A stretch of 6,256 nucleotides of DNA from Candidatus Omnitrophota bacterium (GTDB lineage Bacteria; Omnitrophota; Gorgyraeia; Zapsychrales; Fredricksoniimonadaceae). The DNA is taken from assembly GCA_017987425.1 (NCBI GenBank), contig JAGNTT010000109.1:1-6256 (forward strand). Reading direction: 5' to 3'. The notes beneath the pieces were generated by a model that was given only the letters and a program-made list of their open reading frames with translations, did not search any database and had not been told where the DNA came from. The translations under genes were made by a program, and so were the position numbers. Below, in pieces: positions 1 through 5,078 of this stretch; position 1 is the stretch's first letter; each line of letters opens with the position of its first letter.

Positions 1-239
1 GTTATCTTCTGCGCGGGAACATGTGCTTCGGCATATGGAAAGACGGCATCATACTCCGCATGGGAGTAGAGAACGCCGCAGAGGCGCTGAAGAAAAAGCA
101 TGTGAAGGTATTTGACATCACCGGCCGCGCCATGAAGGGATGGGTGATGGTGGATGCACCAGGAATTAAATCTGACCCTGACTTAAAGAATTGGATATCG
201 ACTGCTATTGAATTCGTTGCGGAGCTTCCGCGCAAATAA
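1..239 (+). CDS. TfoX N-terminal domain protein, 5' end missing
   Basis: The 3' end of a TfoX/Sxy N-terminal-domain gene. The reading frame is open to the left edge: before the first Met at 21 it reads YLLRGN, which continues into MCFGIWKDG. This matches the family block (FLLNGNMC.G..KDGL..R), so the Met at 21 is internal and the true start lies outside the window. Further family signs are DITGRAMKGWVMVD near the middle and a C-terminal helix ending EFVAELPRK. In Haemophilus and E. coli, full-length TfoX/Sxy regulates competence, but most short proteins with only the N-terminal domain have no known role, and none should be assumed here. The gene ends in TAA and is followed 23 bases later by a hairpin terminator. 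It is on the opposite strand to the glutathione operon and converges with it, so it is probably a separate unit. Confidence 0.85.
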   Translation, partial: YLLRGNMCFGIWKDGIILRMGVENAAEALKKKHVKVFDITGRAMKGWVMVDAPGIKSDPDLKNWISTAIEFVAELPRK

Positions 240-262
240 GTTTAGGTGTTTTTTGAGATACA

Positions 263-298
263 AAAAGCCCTATGGAGATTGACCTCTACAGGGCTTTT
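263..298 (+). terminator. Intrinsic terminator of the TfoX-like gene, probably bidirectional
   Basis: A 9-bp perfect stem (AAAAGCCCT with AGGGCTTTT) continues after one mismatch into about 5 more pairs including one G-T pair, with a loop near ATTGAC. The right arm ends in TTTT and the left arm begins with five A, so it reads as a hairpin with a short T-run in both directions. It sits 23 bases after the TfoX stop and lies between two converging genes, as expected for a shared terminator. Confidence 0.8.
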
Positions 299-335
299 GA
301 ATGATTTTGATAAGAATGTTTTTGAAAAATAAATT

Positions 336-369
336 AAAAAATGTAGGGGCGGACAATGTCCGCCCCTAC
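336..369 (-). terminator. Intrinsic terminator of the glutathione operon after grxD
   Basis: Read on the minus strand, the 12-bp GC-rich hairpin of the REP-like palindrome is followed, after one A, by six T (plus-strand A-run 336-341) and then more T-rich sequence. It begins 24 bases downstream of the grxD stop. Hairpin plus T-run is the standard Rho-independent layout, so this repeat appears to have been recruited as the end of the operon. Confidence 0.75.
343..369. repeat. REP-like palindrome with GTAGGGGCG termini (copy 1)
   Basis: A perfect 12-bp inverted repeat, GTAGGGGCGGAC and its complement, around the 3-base loop AAT. Its ends (GTAGGGGCG ... CGCCCCTAC) are identical to those of the 54-bp element at 1097-1150, so the two are members of one family. 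Such GC-rich palindromes with conserved ends are typical of REP or miniature inverted-repeat elements. No transposase or RAYT gene is in the window. Confidence 0.8.
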
Positions 370-392
370 GCATTTGTGGAACAATTTGTATT

Positions 393-707
393 TTACGCCC
401 CGAGCGCTTTTTTCAGATCGCCGTTTTCATGCATCTCGGTGACGATGTCGCAGCCGCCGATGAACTCGCCGTTGACGAAGACCTGGGGAATGGTCGGCCA
501 TTCGGTGTATTCCTTAATGCCCTGTCTGATCTCTTCACTGTCAAAGACGTTATAGGCCTTGAGCGGCGCTCCGTACGACTGCAGAATCTGCACGGCGCGC
601 GAGGAAAATCCGCACATCGGCTGATCGGGCGTGCCCTTCATGAAAATCACGATCTTGTTATTCTTCACATCATTGTCAAACTGCTGACGTAATTGATCGG
701 AAAGCAT
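393..707 (-). CDS. grxD: Monothiol (CGFS) glutaredoxin, Grx4 family
   Basis: A 104-residue protein matching Grx4/GrxD over its full length. It has the monothiol active site CGFS at residues 32-35, the glutathione-contacting Lys24 in FMKGTPDQPMCGFS, the cis-proline block WPTIPQVFVNGEFIGG at 70-85 and GGCD at 84-87. In characterised members a homodimer binds one [2Fe-2S] cluster using the CGFS cysteines and two glutathiones. It passes the cluster on, or exchanges it through a heterodimer with a BolA protein, and acts in the cytoplasm. The ATG at 707 is chosen because a strong Shine-Dalgarno sequence (711-720) precedes it. The frame is open another 26 codons upstream, but that extension is only translated tandem repeat (YQFPNF twice) and has no counterpart in the family. 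It is the last gene of the five-gene operon, directly downstream of an IbaG-type bolA gene, a natural partner for it. All key residues are intact. Confidence 0.96.
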   Translation of the reverse strand: MLSDQLRQQFDNDVKNNKIVIFMKGTPDQPMCGFSSRAVQILQSYGAPLKAYNVFDSEEIRQGIKEYTEWPTIPQVFVNGEFIGGCDIVTEMHENGDLKKALGA

Positions 708-710
708 TGA

Positions 711-720
711 TTCCTCCTTA
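711..720 (-). promoter_or_regulatory. Strong ribosome binding site of grxD
   Basis: On the minus strand this reads TAAGGAGGAA, a near-perfect anti-16S match, just before the ATG at 707. It decides the grxD start against the longer open frame. It directly abuts the base of the A/T-rich inverted repeat at 720-812. It is the best ribosome binding site I found in the window, which suggests grxD is translated more strongly than its upstream neighbours. Confidence 0.85.
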
Positions 721-812
721 TAGAAATTGGGAAATTGATAGAAATTAGGAAATTGGTAAACAGTATTCCTGGTTTTCAATTTCAATTAATTTCTTAATCT
801 CCAAATTTCTAT
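720..812. repeat. AT-rich tandem and inverted repeat between ibaG and grxD
   Basis: Two 18-base tandem copies with one mismatch (ATAGAAATTGGGAAATTG at 720-737, then 738-755). They are complementary, with small gaps, to a right arm at 783-812 (CAATTAATTTC ... CCAAATTTCTAT). The outer 12 bases of the two arms match at 11 positions. The whole forms a long imperfect hairpin with a loop of about 27 bases. It fills the gap between the ibaG stop and the grxD ribosome binding site. It has no protein-coding sense of its own. It could tune expression or mRNA stability within the operon, or be a remnant of a small mobile element. Confidence 0.7.
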
Positions 813-825
813 GCATTTTTGTTTG

Positions 826-1086
826 TTAAAATCCATACTTTGCTTTTTCAGTTTCCCATTTTTCCGGCGTAAATGTTTTAAGTGCTAGCGCGTGCACGGA
901 CGTGGCGAACGCTTTTTTCAGCGGCTGCATCACCATCTGGTGCTGCTTGATGAGCATGATTCCTTCGAAGGCGGGGGAGATAACGAAGGCCTGCAGATGC
1001 TGTCCGTCGTTCATCGGATCGAGGACGTGCGCGACGGCATCCGGTACGGATTCTTCGATTGTTTGTTTGACAAGTTCGGTATTCAT
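826..1086 (-). CDS. ibaG: BolA family protein, IbaG/YrbA type
   Basis: An 86-residue BolA-fold protein. Matches are NDGQHLQAFVISPAFEG at 26-42, the KQHQMV helix at 47-52, the invariant HALALKTFTPEKW at 65-77 and a terminal KYGF. That ending resembles the C-terminus of E. coli IbaG (RKLNGF), and the short DG.H loop is also of that type, unlike the longer loop of classical BolA. His30 and His65 occupy positions where BolA proteins hold a cluster-binding ligand when paired with CGFS glutaredoxins. Family members partner monothiol glutaredoxins in handling [2Fe-2S] clusters, which fits grxD being the next gene. The ATG at 1086 gives a normal-length protein. It has no clear Shine-Dalgarno sequence, because the REP-like element ends 11 bases upstream. 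An in-frame ATG at 1110 would add eight residues encoded by that element and is judged less likely. Confidence 0.92.
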   Translation of the reverse strand: MNTELVKQTIEESVPDAVAHVLDPMNDGQHLQAFVISPAFEGIMLIKQHQMVMQPLKKAFATSVHALALKTFTPEKWETEKAKYGF

Positions 1087-1096
1087 AATGAAAAAT

Positions 1097-1150
1097 GTAG
1101 GGGCGATCATCGATCGCCCAAAATTTCGGGCGGTTGATAACCGCCCCTAC
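1097..1150. repeat. REP-like twin-hairpin element with GTAGGGGCG termini (copy 2)
   Basis: A 54-bp element bounded by GTAGGGGCG and CGCCCCTAC, the same ends as the palindrome at 343-369. Inside are two separate hairpins. One is GGGCGAT/ATCGCCC (7 bp, 1101-1119, loop CATCG) and the other GGGCGGTT/AACCGCCC (8 bp, 1128-1146, loop GAT), joined by AAAATTTC. Paired hairpins with shared outer arms are the layout of REP doublets (REPINs). The element fills nearly all of the gap between the CPYC glutaredoxin-like gene, whose stop is at 1154-1156, and the ibaG start at 1086. On the minus strand it is followed by ATTTTTC, so it also looks like a terminator inside the operon. Confidence 0.8.
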
Positions 1151-1153
1151 AGG

Positions 1154-1393
1154 TTATCCTTTATAATTTGTTTTTAACCATTCAATAATATCCAACGATT
1201 CATACAGCGGTTTTCCGTCGATGACGAGGCACGGCACCTGCGTCTTGCCGCCGATCTTTGCAAGCTCCGCGCGGGCGGCCGGATCTTTCATGGTGTCCTT
1301 CATAGGGATCCTGATGCCCGCCTGCTGCAGGAAATTTGTGACCCTGGTGCAATAGGGACAGCCGACGAAATGATAAAGCGTTAGTGAGGGCAT
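1154..1393 (-). CDS. Small dithiol glutaredoxin-like / GST N-terminal domain protein
   Basis: A 79-residue thioredoxin-fold protein. It starts LTLYHFVGCPYC, with the dithiol glutaredoxin site CPYC at 12-15. The cis-proline block KTQVPCLVIDGKPLYES spans 50-66, and SLDIIEWLK at 66-74 is the helix shared with GST N-terminal domains. Dithiol glutaredoxins reduce protein disulfides or glutathione-mixed disulfides using glutathione; its real substrate is not deducible. Unlike textbook glutaredoxins it has a third cysteine, Cys55, right after the cis-proline. The ATG at 1393 is preceded at 5-base spacing by AAGGAT (1399-1404), a fair ribosome binding site. It lies 68 bases downstream of gshB and is the first glutathione-using gene after the two synthesis genes. 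Alternative: a stand-alone GST-like domain without glutaredoxin activity, less likely given the intact CPYC. Confidence 0.9.
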   Translation of the reverse strand: MPSLTLYHFVGCPYCTRVTNFLQQAGIRIPMKDTMKDPAARAELAKIGGKTQVPCLVIDGKPLYESLDIIEWLKTNYKG

Positions 1394-1403
1394 ATTTGAT
1401 CCT

Positions 1404-1464
1404 TAGGGTGCCCCGGTTCCCCAGTGCCCCTGTGACCCTGGGGACTGGGACGCTGGGTTCCCTA
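1404..1464. repeat. GC-rich imperfect inverted repeat between gshB and the glutaredoxin-like gene
   Basis: A 61-base imperfect hairpin. The outer arms TAGGG (1404-1408) and CCCTA (1460-1464) pair, as do CCCAGT (1420-1425) and ACTGGG (1444-1449), with further CCCC/GGGG pairing inside. The right arm contains the TAG stop of gshB (1462-1464). The left arm touches the ribosome binding site of the next gene. There is no T-run, so it looks more like an RNA-processing, stabilising or REP-type hairpin than an intrinsic terminator. Confidence 0.65.
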
Positions 1465-2394
1465 GATTAATTGTTCCACAAATTCAATAACCTTATCCTG
1501 CAGCGACGCGTTGTACAAACGGTTCATTTCCTGCAGTCCTGTCGGCGATGTGACGTTGACTTCGATCAGATAATTGCCGATGACATCGATCCCCACAAAA
1601 TAAAGACCGAGCTTCTGCAGTTCGGGTTTCAGCGTCGCGATGATCTCATGATCGCGCTTGGTGATCTCGGTCGCGAGCGGTTTGCCGCCGGCGAAGAAAT
1701 TGTTGCGGTGATCTTCTTCCGAATGCTTGCGCAGGACCGCTCCCAGCGGCTCGCCGTTAAGTAAGAGAATGCGCTTATCTCCGTCCTTGGAGTCTGACAC
1801 ATAGCGCTGCACAATGATTTCTCTCGACCAGTTGTCCGTCAATGTTTCCAGAATGACATTGGTATTGCCCTGGCCCGGATGGATGTGGAACACCGAACGT
1901 CCGCCGAAACCGTTGGTCGGTTTAGCGATCGCATTGGGTTCCTCTTTGAGGAATGACGCGAGATCATGTTTAGTCGAAGAAACAATCGTCGGCGGAATAA
2001 TGGAGGTAAATTGCGTGGCCCAGACCTTTTCGTTGACTGTGCGGATGCCCGACGGACTGTTGATCACTTTGACGCGTTTGGGCAGGCGGTCCAGAAGCCA
2101 GGTGGCCATCAAATATTCATTGTCGAACGGCGGGTCGGTGCGGACAAACACGGCATCGACGTCATCATCCGAAAGCATCACGGGACGTTCAATGACAAAC
2201 GGCTGATGCGGGATCGCCTGCGGCGTCACTTTGATTGTGTGAAAGAATACCTTTCCGTTCTTAAGCGTGATTCCGCCCTCGGGCACAAAATGGACCGCGT
2301 GGCCTTTGTTGTGCGCTCCGAGCATGAGGATGAACGAGGTATCTTTTTCAAAGACCACGGTTTCCAGCGGATCCATGAGAAATAGAAATGTCAT
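1462..2394 (-). CDS. gshB: Glutathione synthetase
   Basis: A 310-residue ATP-grasp enzyme that joins gamma-glutamylcysteine and glycine with ATP to give glutathione in the cytoplasm. Length is normal for bacterial GshB (about 315). It has the N-terminal MDPLE at 7-11 with KDTSF, the substrate-domain block RTDPPFDNEYL at 85-95, the ATP loop KPTNGFGGRSVF at 158-169, DGDKRIL at 204-210, the NNFFAGG loop at 231-237 and GIDVIGNYLIEVNVTSPTG at 268-286. Within the last block Glu278 and Asn280 fit the metal-binding positions. The ATG at 2394 overlaps the gshA stop as ATGA and has GGAG about 11 bases upstream, so the two genes are probably translationally coupled. An in-frame ATG six codons later is less likely. 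The stop codon lies inside an inverted repeat. All expected motifs are intact. Confidence 0.97.
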   Translation of the reverse strand: MTFLFLMDPLETVVFEKDTSFILMLGAHNKGHAVHFVPEGGITLKNGKVFFHTIKVTPQAIPHQPFVIERPVMLSDDDVDAVFVRTDPPFDNEYLMATWLLDRLPKRVKVINSPSGIRTVNEKVWATQFTSIIPPTIVSSTKHDLASFLKEEPNAIAKPTNGFGGRSVFHIHPGQGNTNVILETLTDNWSREIIVQRYVSDSKDGDKRILLLNGEPLGAVLRKHSEEDHRNNFFAGGKPLATEITKRDHEIIATLKPELQKLGLYFVGIDVIGNYLIEVNVTSPTGLQEMNRLYNASLQDKVIEFVEQLI

Positions 2395-3668
2395 TTCGCT
2401 TTATTCTCCAGACTTTTGATTTCACAGCTGGTGGCGACACCGCCGATACGCGCCAGCATGCGGTAGATGTCGAAGATGTTCATGTTCGGATGCGGATTGC
2501 AGTCGCCGTATTTATTGGAATGCGGACATATCTTTTTGAATCCCATGCCGCCGGGAGAGTTCAGGCTTTCGCGCGGGTTCTTGCCGGTATGAAAACGGTA
2601 AAAACCGCCGACGAGATTGTTGTCGATCTGGTAAATGCAGACTTCGCTCGGGTTTTCCTCGATGCGGTGGATCGTCGGCACGCCTTCCTGCAGAAGGAGG
2701 CGCGTGATGGGTTGGGCGTTTTTCCCTTTATGAAGGTTGTTGCGCTGTTTGCGGTTGAGCTCGAGGATTTCCGAAGGACTTTCGACCGCGAGAACGCCCA
2801 TGCCGTAGGTGCCTGAATCGGCCTTCAAAAAGACGAACGGTTTTTCCTGGATGCCGTGTTCTTTATATTTATTGCCGATGTCGGTAAAAAGCTTTTCCGC
2901 AGAGGCTGCGAGCCTTTTGCGGTCGGCGTCGTTGTTGATGTCGACATTCTCCACGGTTTCGTAGAGACAGGAGAATAGCCAGGGATCGAGGTTGACGATT
3001 TTGGCAAACTCTTCCATGAGCGCGTTGGTATAACGGAAATGTTCAGATTTATGACGGGAATGCCATCCGGCATGGGCCGACGGAAAAATAGGGATGTTGG
3101 TTTCTTTAAGGACGTCGGGAATGCCTGCCGTCAGGTCATTGTTTAAAAGGATGAAATCGACTTTTTCTTCGCCGGATTTGATGCGGTTTAGGATGCGTTT
3201 GAAGCAGTGGATCTTAACCGTCTTTCCGGTGGCGGTCTCAAGTTCAACGTTGGTGGCCGCGTCTTCGCAGAATGCCGGCTGAACGGTCAGGAAAGTCGCG
3301 ATTTTAACATTGAACCCGGCCTTCTGGATGATCTCTTCAAGTACGCGGACATTTTCCAGATACCAGGTGTTGCGTGTGTGTTCTTCCGCGACAATCAAAA
3401 TGTTTTTCGCGCCGTTAACTCGCTTGTTGACCGCGTTTTGCACCAGGCGTTCGGCATCGACGATCCCGTGTTCGCACAGATTGTTGAAACCTGCCGGGAA
3501 AAGGTTGGTGTCGACGACAGCGATTTTAAAGCCCGCGTCGCGGATGTCGACCGAAGTATAGAAAGGGGTCCAGATGCGTTCGTATTCCTTAAGCCAGTTG
3601 AAAATTTCCTGCTGTTTGGAATTGACGCAGGTGACGCAAAGCGATCCAGAAAAATCAGATACGGGCAT
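2391..3668 (-). CDS. gshA: Glutamate-cysteine ligase, Acidithiobacillus-type GshA
   Basis: A 425-residue protein of the glutamate-cysteine ligase family first defined from Acidithiobacillus ferrooxidans, not the E. coli GshA family. It makes gamma-glutamylcysteine from glutamate, cysteine and ATP, the first step of glutathione synthesis. Recognisable blocks are PFYTSVDIRDAGFK at 35-48, VDTNLFPAGFNNL at 52-64, NNDLTAGIP at 176-184, SAHAGWHSRHKSEHF at 197-211, the ATP-grasp-like FLKADSGTYGMGV at 290-302, LLLQEGVPT at 334-342 and NSPGGMGFKKIC at 380-391. The ATG at 3668 is preferred; a TTG four codons upstream has no ribosome binding site. The ATG itself has only a weak GAGA about 8 bases away. 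A sigma70-like promoter lies about 40-70 bases upstream, making this the first gene of the operon. It overlaps gshB by four bases. Family assignment rests on motif recall and not on alignment. Confidence 0.94.
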   Translation of the reverse strand: MPVSDFSGSLCVTCVNSKQQEIFNWLKEYERIWTPFYTSVDIRDAGFKIAVVDTNLFPAGFNNLCEHGIVDAERLVQNAVNKRVNGAKNILIVAEEHTRNTWYLENVRVLEEIIQKAGFNVKIATFLTVQPAFCEDAATNVELETATGKTVKIHCFKRILNRIKSGEEKVDFILLNNDLTAGIPDVLKETNIPIFPSAHAGWHSRHKSEHFRYTNALMEEFAKIVNLDPWLFSCLYETVENVDINNDADRKRLAASAEKLFTDIGNKYKEHGIQEKPFVFLKADSGTYGMGVLAVESPSEILELNRKQRNNLHKGKNAQPITRLLLQEGVPTIHRIEENPSEVCIYQIDNNLVGGFYRFHTGKNPRESLNSPGGMGFKKICPHSNKYGDCNPHPNMNIFDIYRMLARIGGVATSCEIKSLENKAK

Positions 3669-3706
3669 AGATGATCTCAAGGTGTTTGTTAGTGTTAGAG
3701 GGAGAT

Positions 3707-3735
3707 ATTATGCATGAAAGCGGGTGGATTGTCGA
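3707..3735 (-). promoter_or_regulatory. Sigma70-like promoter of the gshA operon
   Basis: On the minus strand, TCGACA (3730-3735) and CATAAT (3707-3712) are separated by exactly 17 bases. Each hexamer differs from the consensus (TTGACA, TATAAT) at one position. Predicted transcription would begin near 3700, giving a leader of about 32 bases before the gshA ATG. It lies in the 82-base gap between the symporter stop and gshA, so the operon need not depend on read-through from the symporter gene. The -35 hexamer overlaps a small CGAGT/ACTCG hairpin at 3733-3746. Confidence 0.65.
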
Positions 3736-3750
3736 GTTTTTACTCGTGAG

Positions 3751-5016
3751 TTAGGCGGGTTTCTGGGTCATCTTTTGGACGATGAGGGAGCCCACGGCGT
3801 CGCCTTCCACATTGACCACGGTGCGGATGGCGTCCAGAGGCCGGTCGATGGGAAGAAGAAGTGCGATGGCTTCGGCCGGAAGTCCCACCGACTGCAGGAC
3901 CATGACCATAGTGACCATGCCGGCGCTGGGGATCCCCGGCGCGCCGATCGAGGCCAGCATGGCAGTCCAGAACACGATCACCTGCTGGACCAGATTTAAT
4001 TCGATACCGACCAAATTGGCAATGAAGATGGCCGCGATCGCTTCATACATCGCGGTGCCGTCCATATTGACCGTGGTCCCTAAGGGGACAACGAATCCGG
4101 CGATGCGTTTGTCCACTTTGAGATTGTCGGTCACACAGCGCAAAGTGACCGGCATGGTGGCCGAGCTCGAGCTGGTGGAAAACGCGGTGATGAGAGAATC
4201 GCGCATGCTCGCAAAAAAGTGCAGGGGGGAAATGCGTGTTACGATCCATAACAAAAGAGGCAGGGTCACGAGCCCATGGAAAATGGTGGTGGAGAGGACA
4301 ACGGCCACGAATTTAAGGACCGTTTGCAAAAGCGCCAGGTTCTGGGTGGCCACGAGTTTCATCAACAGGGCCATAATACCGATCGGCGCTATGATCATGA
4401 TCCAGTTGACCAGCAGCATGATGATGTCGAACGTTTCATTGAGAAAGCCGCGGATGGTCTTTGTCCGTTCACCCAGCGACACCATGGCCAGGCCAAAGAG
4501 CATTGCAAAGATGACGACGGATAAAACTTCGGTCTTGGCCATGGCCTCGATGGGGTTCATGAACAGGCCGTTCAAGAAGGATTGAAAGAATTGTCCCACC
4601 GTCATGGTTTTTGGGGCGGCTGTGCTCATCGCGTCTTTGAAAAGATCGATGGACATGCCGGCTCCCGGTTTGACAAAATTGACGGCAACCATGCCGAGGA
4701 TAAGCGCGAGCGAAGAGGCGACGAAGAAATAGCCTAAGGTGCAGACCCAGACGCGTTTCATGTTGGCATGCGCCTGAAGATTGGCAACCCCGGTCGCGAT
4801 CGACGTGAAAATGAGAGGCACAAGGATCATTTTCAGGAGCCCGATAAAAACGCCCCCGGCAATACCGCAGATGAAGACCACTTGTTTGGTGACGGGTGAG
4901 TCGATGCCGATCCGGTTAAAGATGATACCGCCGATGACACCGATGGCGGCGCCGATGAGGATCTGGGTATTCAGGGAAATCTTGGGGGATGCTTTTGTCA
5001 CGGTATGATGATACAC
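3751..5016 (-). CDS. gltP: Sodium:glutamate/dicarboxylate symporter (SLC1/DAACS family)
   Basis: A 421-residue inner-membrane carrier with hydrophobic segments along its length. It carries the SLC1 signatures in order: the serine-rich re-entrant loop HP1, STSSSSATMP at 280-289; NMDGT at 317-321 in TM7; the HP2 loop ASIGAPGIPSAG at 355-366; and TM8 DRPLDAIRTVVNVEGD at 391-406. In TM8, Asp391, Asp395, Arg398 and Asn402 fit the substrate- and sodium-site positions known from GltPh. The arginine favours an acidic substrate (glutamate, aspartate or a dicarboxylate) over the neutral amino acids of ASCT-type relatives. The start is uncertain. GTG at 5016 has GGAAGA 6 bases upstream; a TTG at 5037 would add seven residues without a ribosome binding site. 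It lies upstream of gshA on the same strand and diverges from a bolA gene. Supplying glutamate for glutathione synthesis is attractive but inferred only from position. Confidence 0.93.
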   Translation of the reverse strand: MYHHTVTKASPKISLNTQILIGAAIGVIGGIIFNRIGIDSPVTKQVVFICGIAGGVFIGLLKMILVPLIFTSIATGVANLQAHANMKRVWVCTLGYFFVASSLALILGMVAVNFVKPGAGMSIDLFKDAMSTAAPKTMTVGQFFQSFLNGLFMNPIEAMAKTEVLSVVIFAMLFGLAMVSLGERTKTIRGFLNETFDIIMLLVNWIMIIAPIGIMALLMKLVATQNLALLQTVLKFVAVVLSTTIFHGLVTLPLLLWIVTRISPLHFFASMRDSLITAFSTSSSSATMPVTLRCVTDNLKVDKRIAGFVVPLGTTVNMDGTAMYEAIAAIFIANLVGIELNLVQQVIVFWTAMLASIGAPGIPSAGMVTMVMVLQSVGLPAEAIALLLPIDRPLDAIRTVVNVEGDAVGSLIVQKMTQKPA

Positions 5017-5041
5017 TATGGGTCTTCCGCTGAACAATCAA

Positions 5042-5055
5042 AATGATAAATCATT
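5042..5055. promoter_or_regulatory. AATGAT/ATCATT palindrome in the divergent symporter-bolA region
   Basis: A 6-bp inverted repeat, AATGAT-AA-ATCATT, in the short region between the divergent symporter and bolA genes, overlapping the candidate -10 of the symporter. The half-sites resemble those of a Fur box (AATGAT n ATCATT), but the spacer is two bases, not one, and the outer bases match poorly. It could be an operator for a dimeric repressor; the regulator is unknown. Confidence 0.3.
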
Positions 5056-5072
5056 GAGCAAGAAAAGATCAA
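5043..5072 (-). promoter_or_regulatory. Candidate promoter of the symporter gene
   Basis: On the minus strand, TTGATC (5067-5072, four of six consensus bases) and TATCAT (5043-5048, five of six) are spaced by 18 bases. Transcription would start near 5036, about 20 bases before the proposed GTG at 5016 and about at the alternative TTG at 5037, which supports the later start. The -10 hexamer overlaps the palindrome at 5042-5055. Confidence 0.45.
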
Positions 5073-5078
5073 TAGTCC

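Noticed and set aside
301..555. Plus-strand open frame over the REP palindrome and grxD
   Set aside because: It runs through a terminator and antisense to grxD, with no ribosome binding site or family resemblance.
720..755. Possible CRISPR array from the 18-base repeats
   Set aside because: Only two adjacent copies without unique spacers, and no cas gene nearby.
708..785. N-terminal extension of GrxD by 26 residues
   Set aside because: The extension is translated tandem repeat, and a strong ribosome binding site lies right before the ATG at 707.
1087..1110. Upstream ATG for the IbaG-type gene
   Set aside because: It lies inside the REP-like hairpin and adds residues absent from the family; kept only as an alternative.
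1814..2385. Plus-strand open frames opposite gshB
   Set aside because: The opposite strand encodes a full GshB with all motifs; these frames have no recognisable domain or ribosome binding site.
2388..3674. Several plus-strand open frames opposite gshA
   Set aside because: They mirror the codon structure of the intact gshA gene and resemble no protein family.
3733..3746. Small hairpin CGAGT/ACTCG after the symporter as a terminator
   Set aside because: Only 5 bp, no T-run on the minus strand, and it overlaps the -35 of the gshA promoter.
3782..4585. A 267-codon plus-strand open frame opposite the symporter gene
   Set aside because: It is antisense to a clear SLC1 gene; its translation is low-complexity, rich in Met, Thr and Arg, and shows no family motif.
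5017..5037. TTG start for the symporter
   Set aside because: No ribosome binding site, and it would sit at the predicted transcription start; the GTG at 5016 has GGAAGA upstream.
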